A DNA stretch of 64,000 nt from contig NC_013078.1 in NCBI RefSeq assembly GCF_000142805.1, positions 682,001 through 746,000 on the forward strand, written 5' to 3'. Under the pieces are notes generated by a model. That model saw nothing but the letters and a program-made list of their open reading frames with translations. It did not search any database and was not told the DNA's origin. Positions 26,976-36,585 of this stretch are shown piece after piece. Position 1 is the stretch's first letter; each line of letters starts with the position of its first letter. The position numbers were made by a program, and so were the translations under genes. The stretch is from Lachancea thermotolerans CBS 6340 (lineage: Eukaryota; Ascomycota; Saccharomycetes; Saccharomycetales; Saccharomycetaceae).

Positions 26976-29900
26976 CTATTCAGTCCGCTGCTTCTTCATC
27001 TTAAGCTTTCCACTTGCATTTTTAATACGTTTTCCAAGTTTAATGTCCTTACTGGCTTTGATGTATTCCGAAGGAAAAAAGTTGGTTAAAGTATTTTGGA
27101 TACCAGTTTTTTTCCGGTTGTTAACCTCACGGATCAGGGGGATCATAACTTCATCAGTCTTCTCTTGCGGCCATCCAATAGTAGATTGGAAGAAACTCCG
27201 TAGCCTATCCAAGTCAGGGACACCCCAAGTAAACCTAGTGGCGTCATGATCAACTTCAGGTCGTAGATAAGCCTCCTTGACGAGATCGCTGGGAAACTCA
27301 GTATCGAGGATTACCTCGCTTGTTACAAGTTTTTTCCTGAGTCTTTTCTCAAAAGTAGGCTCTTCTTCCTGCTTTTTTTTGTTGAATTGTCCGTCACTAT
27401 ACCAGTTTCTGAAATTGTGAAGGTTGCCAAATTCAGCTAGAATCTCCATTGCAGACACAGGCCCAACGCTCTTGACCCCAGTAGTGTAATCACTGCCCAG
27501 TAACTGAGCGAGTTCTATAAATTTCTCACGATCCAACCCAAGCTCTTTTTTCATTAAGTCGCTGTAGTAGTATTCCACATAGTTTTTTTCCTGGAACATG
27601 TTTTTGTAGACTTTATCACCCCCAAACAGAAAGATATCGCTATCATCAGTTATGATACCGTCGACTAATCCTAGCATCAGCAGTTCTGCACATTGCGCTT
27701 CTGCTTCCATGGGGGCTGTCATAAATGGAATACCGAATCGCGTCAAGAGGTCTTGAACCTCTGCCACCATTGCCGCAGTAACTTCGTCAGAGTCCCTTTT
27801 GTCCCTCAAATGTTGATCATGAAGCTCTTCGTCCACAAAAGTTGCGTTCACGCTCGACGGGTTCAGTGATGTTTTAAACGCATTGTAGTCCTGCTCCTCT
27901 TCCCTCAACTGATGGACTAAAGCATCTTCCTCATCCTCTGAGAAATCGTAATCTACTACGGGCACATGAGCTTTACCTTGTGTCCCGGCACTATCAATTT
28001 CTTCTTCTTCTCCTCCTTCAGATGGCTTGTCTGCAGACAAGCTTTCTGGGGGCGCTATTTCTATAACATCTTCTTCTGCACTGCTCTGGTCCCCATTAGC
28101 TTCGTTCTCTTTATTCAGAACATCTCTTTCATATAGCAGTTCAGCTGCTTTCGAGCCAGTCAACAGGCCCAACTGCTCGTCGTCTGTCTGCTCGGGTTCC
28201 TTCTCAGTTGTGCTAGTCAAGAATGAAGTCCCCAAGTGAGGATTAAAATCTGGCGCGGACCTGAACCACGCAGGCGTCTCCTGGACAGGCCTTTCATCAT
28301 GTTCGGGCGCCCGTGAATGTGCGTGGATGACGTCGGAATTGTGGCCTTCAGGGTTTTCATTGGCTGGAGCGATTTCCACCCGTTGGTCTTGCATTTGTTC
28401 CAAGTTATTGATCTTGTCCAAAACAAACTGCAAGTTTTGCTCAGAATTCGAGGACTTTTTATTTTCAGCCTGACTTGAGCTCACCTTTGGATGGCCGTCA
28501 TGCGAAGCTTTGTTTTGTGGATAAGATGGGGCAATAAATTCGCCAAATCTGCTGTTCTGCTGACTTTTCTCTCGTACCTCATCTTCCGTAATCATCTCCT
28601 GTTCACCAACTTCGTCACTATTATCAGCCACCTCTATCCGGTCTTTAACACTAGCAGGTTCGTTTTCATATGAGAAAGGGGCAGAGCTGCTAGGTTTCTT
28701 GCTTTCTGCTTTCTGTTGTTCCTGTCTCTGGGGGATAGAGTTGTCCGTCTGAATTTCCTCAATTCTCTTTCCTCTCCCATTCTTGACGTCTTCCATTAAT
28801 TGAATCTCTTTTGTAAGCTCGGAAAAATCGTCTTCGTCTTCATCTTCGTCATCTATTAGTTCTGGCTCATTCGACACATACACAAACTTGCTCTGAGGGC
28901 CTTTATCACGAGTTTCTGTAGTTCGTCTATCTAAAAAAGACTGACCACCCCCAGAACGGACTGTGTTAGCCTTAACAGAAAGCATCGAGGCCTTAATGGA
29001 GTAATCTAATTCTTTTTCGCTCTTTTTCTTCTCAACATCCACGTCCTCCCAGTCAATGTCCTCATCCTCATCATCTTCACCCTGAGGCTCAGAACGCGTT
29101 CTGGATTCCCCTTCCATTTTTCTCTGCGGTTCATCAACGACAATTGCCTTGCTGATTTCTGAGCCGTCGTTTCCCGTCAGGCTCAAGGCCCAGCCATTCT
29201 CAGTCCTTATGAGCTGGTATTCTTTGCCCCGCTGCCCAGCTACTCTTTTGTAAGGCTCCGTATCCGATTTTGAGGCGCCACCGTCGTGCGTGTTGGTCGC
29301 GCTCATGAGTTTTTGCGTGAAGAAGTTCCTTCTCTTAACCATATCAATTTGAAATTTTGAAAATTCCATGCTGTCGGGAAAGATCTCCTCTAGTTGTTCT
29401 TTTGAATATCCCATTCTAAGTCTAGACTTAAGCCTGAGCGCTGACAATATCATGTACTGAGTTGACTTTGGGAGCTCTTCAAACTCCCTTGATGCAGGGT
29501 TCACAGCGTCGAGGTCAACGCCGTCCAGTTCGTCAATATTCTCCATTATCGTTTTGAAGTCATCTGCGTTTATCCTGGCATCGCCCTCTTCGTACTTGAA
29601 GCCAGGAATCTTTGGCAGGTCGTACTCGTCATCTTGCCTGTGAACGTGGGTCTGCGACGTACTTCTCGAAGCGTTTTCTTTGTTTTTAGTGCGGTCACCG
29701 TTTTGCATCTGTAAAGCGAGAAGCTTCTTCGCTGTGCTGACGGCATTGTCTCGACGCCCCTGCCTTCTTTCTTTGCGCTGCTGAATCGTCCGCCTCTTCA
29801 GTGCTGGAGCACCGCCGTCGAACACGAAAACTGGTTTGATACCGAAGTATAACAGCTTGCAAATACGCCTGAAAAAACCAACCACATGAGAGTACCGCAT

Positions 29901-30047
29901 AGCGTTTCCTTCTTTGTCTCTGACAGCCTTCAAGAACTGGTAAATCCAGATAGATGCATCGACTGCCAGACGCTTGTTGCTTAGTGATTCCAACCGCACA
30001 GGCTTTGCTGTTGGCCCAACGATATCCCATAGTGCATGAACACCCAT
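26976..30047 (-). CDS. RAD2: Nucleotide-excision-repair endonuclease Rad2 (XPG)
   Basis: 1023 residues (S. cerevisiae 1031). The N-nuclease domain starts at Met1 (MGVHALWDIVGPTAKPVRLE, with RLAVDASIWIYQFLKAVRD). A long acidic spacer (about 130-740) carries TFIIH- and RPA-contact regions in the family. The I-nuclease domain has EAEAQCAELL with catalytic Glu781 and Glu783, then TDDSD (800-804), and a helix-two-turn-helix at YTTGVKSVGPVSAMEIL. The C-terminus is basic (KLKMKKQR). Rad2 makes the 3' incision in nucleotide excision repair. The ATG at 30047 is fixed by the N-domain, which begins at once. The gene is followed in tandem by the PFS1-like gene. Confidence 0.97.
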   Translation of the reverse strand: MGVHALWDIVGPTAKPVRLESLSNKRLAVDASIWIYQFLKAVRDKEGNAMRYSHVVGFFRRICKLLYFGIKPVFVFDGGAPALKRRTIQQRKERRQGRRDNAVSTAKKLLALQMQNGDRTKNKENASRSTSQTHVHRQDDEYDLPKIPGFKYEEGDARINADDFKTIMENIDELDGVDLDAVNPASREFEELPKSTQYMILSALRLKSRLRMGYSKEQLEEIFPDSMEFSKFQIDMVKRRNFFTQKLMSATNTHDGGASKSDTEPYKRVAGQRGKEYQLIRTENGWALSLTGNDGSEISKAIVVDEPQRKMEGESRTRSEPQGEDDEDEDIDWEDVDVEKKKSEKELDYSIKASMLSVKANTVRSGGGQSFLDRRTTETRDKGPQSKFVYVSNEPELIDDEDEDEDDFSELTKEIQLMEDVKNGRGKRIEEIQTDNSIPQRQEQQKAESKKPSSSAPFSYENEPASVKDRIEVADNSDEVGEQEMITEDEVREKSQQNSRFGEFIAPSYPQNKASHDGHPKVSSSQAENKKSSNSEQNLQFVLDKINNLEQMQDQRVEIAPANENPEGHNSDVIHAHSRAPEHDERPVQETPAWFRSAPDFNPHLGTSFLTSTTEKEPEQTDDEQLGLLTGSKAAELLYERDVLNKENEANGDQSSAEEDVIEIAPPESLSADKPSEGGEEEEIDSAGTQGKAHVPVVDYDFSEDEEDALVHQLREEEQDYNAFKTSLNPSSVNATFVDEELHDQHLRDKRDSDEVTAAMVAEVQDLLTRFGIPFMTAPMEAEAQCAELLMLGLVDGIITDDSDIFLFGGDKVYKNMFQEKNYVEYYYSDLMKKELGLDREKFIELAQLLGSDYTTGVKSVGPVSAMEILAEFGNLHNFRNWYSDGQFNKKKQEEEPTFEKRLRKKLVTSEVILDTEFPSDLVKEAYLRPEVDHDATRFTWGVPDLDRLRSFFQSTIGWPQEKTDEVMIPLIREVNNRKKTGIQNTLTNFFPSEYIKASKDIKLGKRIKNASGKLKMKKQRTE

Positions 30048-30344
30048 CTGCCTGTATCAGATGGTGATAGTGTAAATGATAGTGCAACAGATGATTAGGA
30101 TTCTCGTTTCGCAACTTACTTGATGATGAAGCTGTACCAGATTGCTCACATGCTAAGGGTTTGGGCGATGCCAGCTGCATATCGTATCGTTTCGAACGAT
30201 ATCCATATGATTATTGATTAACGTCAAATGAGTTGGTTGCGGTGGATGCTTGCTCTGTATTTTTAGCTTTGAATGCGGTTGGGCGACCTGGCTTCGACCA
30301 TATTCTGAGCGTATGGTTTTGGGGTACTAAAGTTGCAAAAAGAA
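30048..30344. other. RAD2 upstream region with nested inverted repeats
   Basis: ATATCGT (30179-30185) and ACGATAT (30196-30202) enclose a second repeat, ATCGTT-TCG-AACGAT (30186-30200), about 140 bp before the RAD2 ATG. An ATG at 30180 opens a 161-codon frame that overlaps RAD2 in another frame; it shows no family features and is most likely upstream of the transcription start. Nothing else is seen. Confidence 0.4.
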
Positions 30345-30417
30345 TGTTCTAACTGAGGTTCGAACTCAGGACCTTTGCCGTGTGAAGGCAACGTGATAGC
30401 CACTACACTATTAGAAC
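30345..30417 (-). tRNA. tV(CAC): tRNA-Val (anticodon CAC)
   Basis: 73 nt, no intron. Read on the minus strand, GTTCTAA pairs with TTAGAAC and the discriminator is A. The anticodon stem TTGCC/GGCAA encloses TTCACAC, giving CAC, which reads GUG. The B box GAGTTCGAACC is present, and five T on the minus strand (30341 to 30337) follow as terminator. It lies between RAD2 and KOG1; no LTR fragment is seen beside it. Confidence 0.96.
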
Positions 30418-30792
30418 GGCTTCTTGTTTAATTGGATGATTTTACCATACAAGTCTGCGGTTTTGGAACTGCCTTGAATTTAGTGGAAGGTTTCCAGTCA
30501 TTTCACAGAAAGATATTTGGAAATGGCGAAAATATGTCTTATGACTTCAACATCTCGGTATTAAGTCGGTGATCGTGTTAGCCCGTGCTCCCTTTCTTTT
30601 CAAAAGGACTGTCTATTTTGTTTTTAACTTTCATAAGGTTTCATCACTCTCAAATGACCGTCCCCAAGACCAAATCTATAAATACCTGCTATATGTTATA
30701 GTCTAGATTAACGTCCCAACTGAACTTGAATTAAGAAAACATGGGCGCCGCCGAACATGCCTAACCTCACTCAAGCTGCTCGTCTAAGCTGA
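30418..30792. other. Gap between tRNA-Val and KOG1 (375 bp)
   Basis: AT-rich non-coding DNA covering the 5' flank of the tRNA gene and the KOG1 3' UTR. I see no gene, repeat or LTR remnant in it. Confidence 0.6.
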
Positions 30793-33700
30793 TTAGTAGT
30801 ACAGGTAGTCTGTCTTTCCTTCATAACATTCGTAGATATTGATGCTCGAGTTGTGAGAGTTTGCAGCGGCCAGGATCATCTCATGAGGATGGAAAGCCAT
30901 CGTGGAAATAAACGAACTTGAAATTCTTGATGCGCTTATTCCCGTGGCGAGTGTGCCAGCAACACCGCCTGCGTGTGCTGGCGTATTGTTCTTAAAGGAC
31001 GACAGCAGATCACCTGAAGTAGTCCAGATCTTTAACGATTTAGTACCAGTGGCGATCACAGGCGCATGCTCGTGCACCTTCATCGAAGTCATGGTAGTCA
31101 TGGACGAGCTCTTGTCACCTTCATCTTTAAACTTCCCTATTGAGTTTTGGTACCGGAGATCCCAGAGTTCTACAAGACCATTTTCGGTTCCGCTAACCAG
31201 TTCACGGTACCCGCCCCTCTGTAAGTGGATGTTGTTTATCCCAAAATTGGATTTTCCGTCCCCAGATCTCCATAGTCTCACCATGGAATCTCTGGGGTCG
31301 ACGCGACGATCATATGCTCGAAGAGATCCATCGGAGAAACCTGTTACGAACATGTGCCCTGAAAGTTGGTCCGACGTAATAGAAGTGATGAGCGATGAAG
31401 ATTTCGCAGGTATATCAACTTCAATGGTCTCGGTCAAGGCATCCCATACTCTGATTATTTTAGCATCTCCAGTCACCAAGAGCGATCCCCTGCTCTGCTG
31501 CCACTCTGTTAGCAACCCAGTTGACCTCGGTGTCAACAGTAAGTCAGTAAGGCCCCTCCACGAGGAAACAAGTTCTAGCTCCTCAAGGTCTTGAAAGTTC
31601 TTGTAAATTTTGACTATACCGTCAGAAGAGCCTGCGAGAAGCAGGGGCACATCATCTTCATTTAGGTAACTCATGTCTGTAATTTTGGTACCAAAGGGAT
31701 TGCCATTTGAGAACGTAGAAAGCTTGCTTTTATCAACCCAATCAAAAATCGAAATATTGTCTCTGTCGTCGGAGCATGCAATGTAGTTCTCGAATTGGCT
31801 GAATTTTAGCAGCTTTGGCTGTGTTTTGTTATCTAATGTTCCGATCTTGTTAGACCAGTCCCCATAGAGTGCCAGTCTCTTCTGAGCCTGGGTCCTCTGG
31901 ATTATGGACTCATTTCTGTTTCTGCGCCAGAGTCTCGAGGTATACTCAACACTACCAGGTTCGTCGGCTTCTTGTTTTTTCATCTGAGGTTCTTGAAAGT
32001 ACTCCCGTGAGTAGTCCAAAAAGCTGCTTTTCAGAGGCATATCAATAGGGCCTTTAGGTTTTTTGTACCTTGGGGTAGTCGCCGAAGGAGATACTCCATA
32101 CGGTACAGTCAAAAGATTATTGCCCTGAAGTCTTCCGAATGATCGGTTAGAGGGAGTTTCCTGCGAAGAATCCTCCTGGTCCTGCTCCCAGCCGAGAGCT
32201 TTCAGAAGTCCATTCAAAGAAATGCTTCTTTTGAAAATACCTGATTTTGGAGTTTCTGAGTTGCTAGTAGCCTCCCTTTTGTTCGCAGACAAACTGAGGG
32301 GCCTTTTTGCTGTGGGAAGTATAGATACTGTTGTTGCTCCGTGACCAGTGGCATTGCAGGAGGTGTGCTTCACCAAATATAGTTCCATTAACAATACCAC
32401 TTCATTGAGCTGAGAGTGGACATTGAGCTTGGTGAAAACATAATCCACTACCTGTTGCGCCAAAGTTTTGTTTTCGAGGTAGGGGTCCTCTGCGAGAATG
32501 AGAAGGGACTTCCAAACTGTGTTGAAAATGGACCCATGAGCTATCGACTGCTTGCTTTCTAATGCTGCACTGTCACCTGTGGACTCCAGCTGAGAAATCT
32601 CATCACATAACTCATTGAAAGCTATAACAAAAAAGAAGTTGATGTACCGGTGCACAATACGAGACAAGGAGATGATTAGCTCTTTCCTCACCAACGGTGA
32701 CCCGTCATTTACCAAGCCTAAGGCCTCAATAGTCATTTTGATCTCGTCTTGTTTCAGTTTCCTTGAATCCATAGTTCTCATCTGAGACAGCGAAGCTTGA
32801 AGTTGTTGCAGCTGGCGCTCAGCTTGAGCTTGCTGCCGCTGCATTTGACCACCTTGTAACGTTTGAAGCTGAACTTGAAGCTGTTGTGCCTGCTGTTGCA
32901 TTTCTTGTTGCATCTGAAGAGCCATCTCGGCATCATTCTTCTCTGAAATGAACATGCTGAAAGCTAACAACGCGGCACAACGAATCTCAGGAATGGGATC
33001 CTTCATAGAGGTGTAGATTTTGTCTAAAAACCCGCAAGTCATGCACAAATATTTGTTGAAAGGGTTCTTTAAATATAATTGGCCCATGAGCACGATGCAC
33101 CACTGCCGTAGTAGCGGAACATCGGACGTTTCAACATAATAACATATCTTGCCGAGAAGTTCTAATGAGGAGCAATATTTTTGCCCCAGGGAAAAGTCGC
33201 GTAGGAAGGATGAGAGCACAAACATAGCCATGGCCTTCTGTTCATCAGTCGTGTTGTTTGCCATGGCTACTCCAGGATTATTGGCATTTTGGAAATTTTG
33301 GTAAAACTGATAACGCTGTGTTCCGATGCTTGTGCTAGCATTCATAGTCAAACCGCCACCACTAATAGTCCTTTGAAGTTGAGGGGCACTTCCCGGCTGC
33401 GGATGCATACCCAACTCGGGCACTAATATTTTGACAAAGTAAAGATATCCCTTTTCTTTAATCAACTCGGCCTGGGTGTTTTTATAGTCTATGGACATAA
33501 TTCTGGCCCATATGAAAACCAGAATTGGCCTGAGTTCCGGAGCAGGGCTTTGTAAAAGCTTCAAGACATATGGAAATATCCCAATTGATAATGAAAGATA
33601 GACGGCCCAGGGTCCTAAATCCAAAAACCGGGAAAGCAAGACCAGCGCCCGAACACGATGAACCTGAGATAACAGAACCTGTAAAACGATTGGCAGTTGC

Positions 33701-35340
33701 TCTGGTGGGTGGCGGGTGTTTGACCCATACTTAAGCCAGAGTTCAAAAGCAGTCAAGTTCTGCTCAAAAAATCCTGTAAACTGTTGCTGCTGTTGTTGCT
33801 GCTGCAGTTGCTGTTGTTGGTGCTGATGTTGTAATAGCTGCTGTTGAGAGAGATGTTGCGACACCTGTGACAGGCTTCCTGCTTGGTGATTCGCTAATGA
33901 CATCGTGCTTAAAGTGCCTGCAGCCGCTTTAGAGTGCAGTGGGTCATCGATCGATGTATCCGATACCTGCTGCTCTTGCAGAGATGGCTGCAGTTCTAGG
34001 TCTGCAGAGGCCAATGGCACATTTTGAAGGTCGTCAACAAGTTTTGTTAAGACCTCGTCAATAGCTAAGTCCCAAGACTTCCACATTGGGTGATCTGCTA
34101 TCGAATCAGGAAGCTCTGGATCAGAAACCGGGTGGCAATTGAACCAAGGCATAATGCGCTTTGCAAGGAGAAAATTCCTAAAGAGAGCAGCGACCATGAG
34201 ATCATGTCTGAAAAGCTTTTTGAATAGCGGGCGCGGTAGGGAGGTCCAGGCTATGGTATCCGTTATTGCAGTGAAGATCCAATTTAACTCACCCAGTGGA
34301 GTTCTCCTATCGGATAGCTTGCCAGGAATTGTAACATTAGGCTTTGCGGAAGACGATTGCTCTCCTGATCTATGAGTTCGTGAATCGTAGTCTTGAAACA
34401 GAACCGAATACTTGGACTCTCTCAATGGAGATTGCATGAGAAAGATCTCAACACTGATTTTGATTGGGCAGGTTAAGCAGCATGTAAAGAGATCTGCTGG
34501 AAGCTCTGGCTTCATTGGTAGCAATTCATTCGCTCTACAGGACGCCAACTGAATACACTCAGTGTAGGCCTGAGTGGGCGAAGGTGCCGCAGGGTCATGA
34601 TTTCCATCCTGATCGTCTTTAATTCTCTTTTGTACAAATGTTTGAAAGTTGGCGACTATATTGCCAGCACTGTTGCAGTCATAGACATATATGCAGGGGG
34701 CGCCAAGCCAGGTCTGGAGGTCGTACAGTGACACCGGAATGTATTGTGTGTATCCGCGATTAAAGACCCACATCTCTCCAGAAGCCGTAGGTTGAGGGAC
34801 GCCGTGGCCGTTGTAATGAAAAAGGATTCTCTCATCCTTGGAGGCCCGCCGCAAGGAGTTACAAAACCTTTTCACATCTTCGACGCAGGGATCTAAAGAT
34901 TGCTTATACCGGGTCCTTAAAGATAGAGTTTCGTACTGTGACTGCAGGTTCTTCCCAATTTGCTCAATGGCCTTTTTTGAGTCTTGGAAATTGAGTGGAT
35001 CAACCCAGGACTCCAATCTCGCGCATGGATGTGTTTTGGCAACATCAGGAGGATCAACTCCAAGATTCAGACACAGCAGTAACGCTGCGGAAACGGTTTT
35101 TTGTCGTTCTTTTACTATCTTCCAATCTGGGATGGGCTGATAGTAGTGGCTTTCATCTTTGGCCTTAACTTCAGGTGAAGTAGGGTTGCCGTTGGTCCTG
35201 TGCCTTTTATCATCAAAATAAAACATAAAGTCATTTTCTAGGTTCTCGAGGTACTGTTCCGAAGAATATTGATCGCCGAACCCATGCCTCGTTTCCGTAT
35301 TGAGTTTACGGAGGGGCTGAGGCCCATAGGTCGTTGGCAT
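30793..35340 (-). CDS. KOG1: TORC1 subunit Kog1 (Raptor)
   Basis: 1515 residues (S. cerevisiae 1557). The Raptor N-terminal caspase-like domain (about 70-300) has FHYNGHGVPQPTASGEMW and YVYDCNSAGNIV, the counterparts of the caspase His and Cys motifs. HEAT-like armadillo repeats follow (about 530-1000), then a linker with Ser/Thr-rich stretches, and seven WD40 blades from about 1160 to the end. Kog1 brings substrates such as Sch9 to the TOR kinase at the vacuole and endosomes. A glutamine-rich insert (about 499-520) and a second Gln-rich coiled region (about 795-860) are low-complexity additions that vary in the family. The start is an ATG and the gene is divergent from IKI1. Confidence 0.97.
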   Translation of the reverse strand: MPTTYGPQPLRKLNTETRHGFGDQYSSEQYLENLENDFMFYFDDKRHRTNGNPTSPEVKAKDESHYYQPIPDWKIVKERQKTVSAALLLCLNLGVDPPDVAKTHPCARLESWVDPLNFQDSKKAIEQIGKNLQSQYETLSLRTRYKQSLDPCVEDVKRFCNSLRRASKDERILFHYNGHGVPQPTASGEMWVFNRGYTQYIPVSLYDLQTWLGAPCIYVYDCNSAGNIVANFQTFVQKRIKDDQDGNHDPAAPSPTQAYTECIQLASCRANELLPMKPELPADLFTCCLTCPIKISVEIFLMQSPLRESKYSVLFQDYDSRTHRSGEQSSSAKPNVTIPGKLSDRRTPLGELNWIFTAITDTIAWTSLPRPLFKKLFRHDLMVAALFRNFLLAKRIMPWFNCHPVSDPELPDSIADHPMWKSWDLAIDEVLTKLVDDLQNVPLASADLELQPSLQEQQVSDTSIDDPLHSKAAAGTLSTMSLANHQAGSLSQVSQHLSQQQLLQHQHQQQQLQQQQQQQQFTGFFEQNLTAFELWLKYGSNTRHPPEQLPIVLQVLLSQVHRVRALVLLSRFLDLGPWAVYLSLSIGIFPYVLKLLQSPAPELRPILVFIWARIMSIDYKNTQAELIKEKGYLYFVKILVPELGMHPQPGSAPQLQRTISGGGLTMNASTSIGTQRYQFYQNFQNANNPGVAMANNTTDEQKAMAMFVLSSFLRDFSLGQKYCSSLELLGKICYYVETSDVPLLRQWCIVLMGQLYLKNPFNKYLCMTCGFLDKIYTSMKDPIPEIRCAALLAFSMFISEKNDAEMALQMQQEMQQQAQQLQVQLQTLQGGQMQRQQAQAERQLQQLQASLSQMRTMDSRKLKQDEIKMTIEALGLVNDGSPLVRKELIISLSRIVHRYINFFFVIAFNELCDEISQLESTGDSAALESKQSIAHGSIFNTVWKSLLILAEDPYLENKTLAQQVVDYVFTKLNVHSQLNEVVLLMELYLVKHTSCNATGHGATTVSILPTAKRPLSLSANKREATSNSETPKSGIFKRSISLNGLLKALGWEQDQEDSSQETPSNRSFGRLQGNNLLTVPYGVSPSATTPRYKKPKGPIDMPLKSSFLDYSREYFQEPQMKKQEADEPGSVEYTSRLWRRNRNESIIQRTQAQKRLALYGDWSNKIGTLDNKTQPKLLKFSQFENYIACSDDRDNISIFDWVDKSKLSTFSNGNPFGTKITDMSYLNEDDVPLLLAGSSDGIVKIYKNFQDLEELELVSSWRGLTDLLLTPRSTGLLTEWQQSRGSLLVTGDAKIIRVWDALTETIEVDIPAKSSSLITSITSDQLSGHMFVTGFSDGSLRAYDRRVDPRDSMVRLWRSGDGKSNFGINNIHLQRGGYRELVSGTENGLVELWDLRYQNSIGKFKDEGDKSSSMTTMTSMKVHEHAPVIATGTKSLKIWTTSGDLLSSFKNNTPAHAGGVAGTLATGISASRISSSFISTMAFHPHEMILAAANSHNSSINIYECYEGKTDYLYY
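33783..33845 (-). repeat. Polyglutamine-coding microsatellite in KOG1
   Basis: Imperfect CAG/CAA repeat (read on the minus strand) coding for about 20 residues, mainly Gln with a few Leu and His. It is in frame and probably length-variable between strains. Confidence 0.8.
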
Positions 35341-35543
35341 GATCTAAGAGAAAAGACCAGATTTCTTCCTTGCGGACTTCGCGATTATAAAGATACCAAT
35401 TCAGTGAATTGAAAGATGGTTAAGTTTCATTAATATTGCAGTTCACGTGATTGAATTTAAACAATCAAATTCAACTTCAAGATAGCTCATCGGCATTCTC
35501 GCGACGCATTAGTGGAGAAGATGGATAGAGGCGATAGAACATC
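35341..35543. promoter_or_regulatory. Divergent KOG1/IKI1 promoter with E-box and inverted repeat
   Basis: CACGTG at 35444-35449 is a Cbf1/Pho4-type E-box. Immediately right of it, TTGAATTT (35451-35458) and AAATTCAA (35467-35474) form a perfect 8-bp inverted repeat with an 8-bp spacer, interlaced with GATTG (35449-35453) and CAATC (35462-35466). An ATG at 35521 opens a 19-codon frame ending at 35580, past the IKI1 ATG, so it would be an overlapping upstream ORF if transcribed. Confidence 0.45.
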
Positions 35544-36431
35544 ATGGCGAGCTCGTCACACAATCCTGCAGTACTACTGAAAAGAGTCCTGTCTCTAAGA
35601 GAGTCTTCGCCTTTCATCTTATGCGTTGACTGCATAGAAAGATCTGCATCCAGTATTGTGGAGGAGGTTTCGAGAGAAGTGGGTGATTCCGCCACGATCA
35701 TCTATGTGTCTTATGAAACGAATAACAAACCTAGGTATGCGACACACTTTGTGGAGGGGACGGGGTCAGAAGCTAGGCTTTTGGATACTATAAAATCATA
35801 TCTTCCATCAAAGCCGTCACCAAGAAAGCATCTAGTTATCATCGATACACTGAACCTGATACCAAACAACAAGTTATCGCAATTCATCTCCAGCATGGTA
35901 TCCCCTTCGGTAGTCCTGTTGGGCATATATCACAAGCAACAGCCTGAAGTCAGGCCGAGTTCAATGGAAAACTACCCATCATCACTGCAGCTGCTTCAAT
36001 TCATGGCTACATCAATTCTGGATTGCCAGCCGATTACAGAAGACGCGGCTGCCGAAGAGATGCTGGATTCGAAGATCCAAAAGCTTGTTATCCCTCGAGG
36101 CCTCAACTCGCCTGTCTTTAAACTTGTGTTAACAAATCGCAGGAAGTCAGGGCGGGCACTTACGTACAGCTTCCAGTTTGATTCTCGTAATCACACATAC
36201 AACGTTTTACAAGAGCAAGCAGAGAATGAAAACACAGAAGATGACAAAGAGGTGTTTGAGGGGCTTACAACCTTTAACCTTAATATCTCTAATAGACAAA
36301 AAGCAGCTCGTGAAAATGTGGCCTTGCCCTTCTTGGAAGCTCAGAGCTTCAATGCTGGAGGTGCAATTGTTTATGAATACGAAAAGGATGATGATTATGA
36401 TGAAGAAGACCCTTACGAGGACCCATTTTAA
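35544..36431 (+). CDS. IKI1: Elongator subunit Elp5 (Iki1)
   Basis: 295 residues (S. cerevisiae 309). The protein has the RecA-like fold of the Elp4-Elp5-Elp6 ring: LKRVLSLRESSPFILCVDCIE at the start, LVIIDTLNLIP near 100 in the place of a Walker B strand, and no classical P-loop. The extreme C-terminus is acidic (DDDYDEEDPYEDPF), as in the yeast protein. Elongator modifies wobble uridines in tRNA, and Elp5 helps the hexameric ring bind and release tRNA. Two ATGs stand near the start; 35544 gives the conserved N-terminus. The gene converges on GPI16 with 154 bp between stops. Confidence 0.9.
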   Translation: MASSSHNPAVLLKRVLSLRESSPFILCVDCIERSASSIVEEVSREVGDSATIIYVSYETNNKPRYATHFVEGTGSEARLLDTIKSYLPSKPSPRKHLVIIDTLNLIPNNKLSQFISSMVSPSVVLLGIYHKQQPEVRPSSMENYPSSLQLLQFMATSILDCQPITEDAAAEEMLDSKIQKLVIPRGLNSPVFKLVLTNRRKSGRALTYSFQFDSRNHTYNVLQEQAENENTEDDKEVFEGLTTFNLNISNRQKAARENVALPFLEAQSFNAGGAIVYEYEKDDDYDEEDPYEDPF

Positions 36432-36585
36432 TTTTACACAAAACGAGCGGCAGCCCAGACTGCTCCATGATGCTCTCCAGAGCAAGAGCTGTGTTTACAA
36501 ATGTGATTCTGTATGTACTAAGTTTAATGCTAGATGACCTTCTAAACGCAGCAAGTTAAAGTTCTTTTCTGCCGTGAATAAGCAA

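Noticed and set aside
30048-30180. A possible 5' intron or longer RAD2 start: GTAAGT on the minus strand near 30115-30120, a CAG before the RAD2 ATG, and an ATG at 30180.
   Set aside because: There is no TACTAAC branch site, the joined frame does not run into RAD2, and RAD2 already begins with the conserved MGVHALWD at 30047.
29695-30180. A 161-codon frame overlapping the start of RAD2 in another frame.
   Set aside because: Its sequence is only a shadow of RAD2 coding DNA with no protein features of its own.
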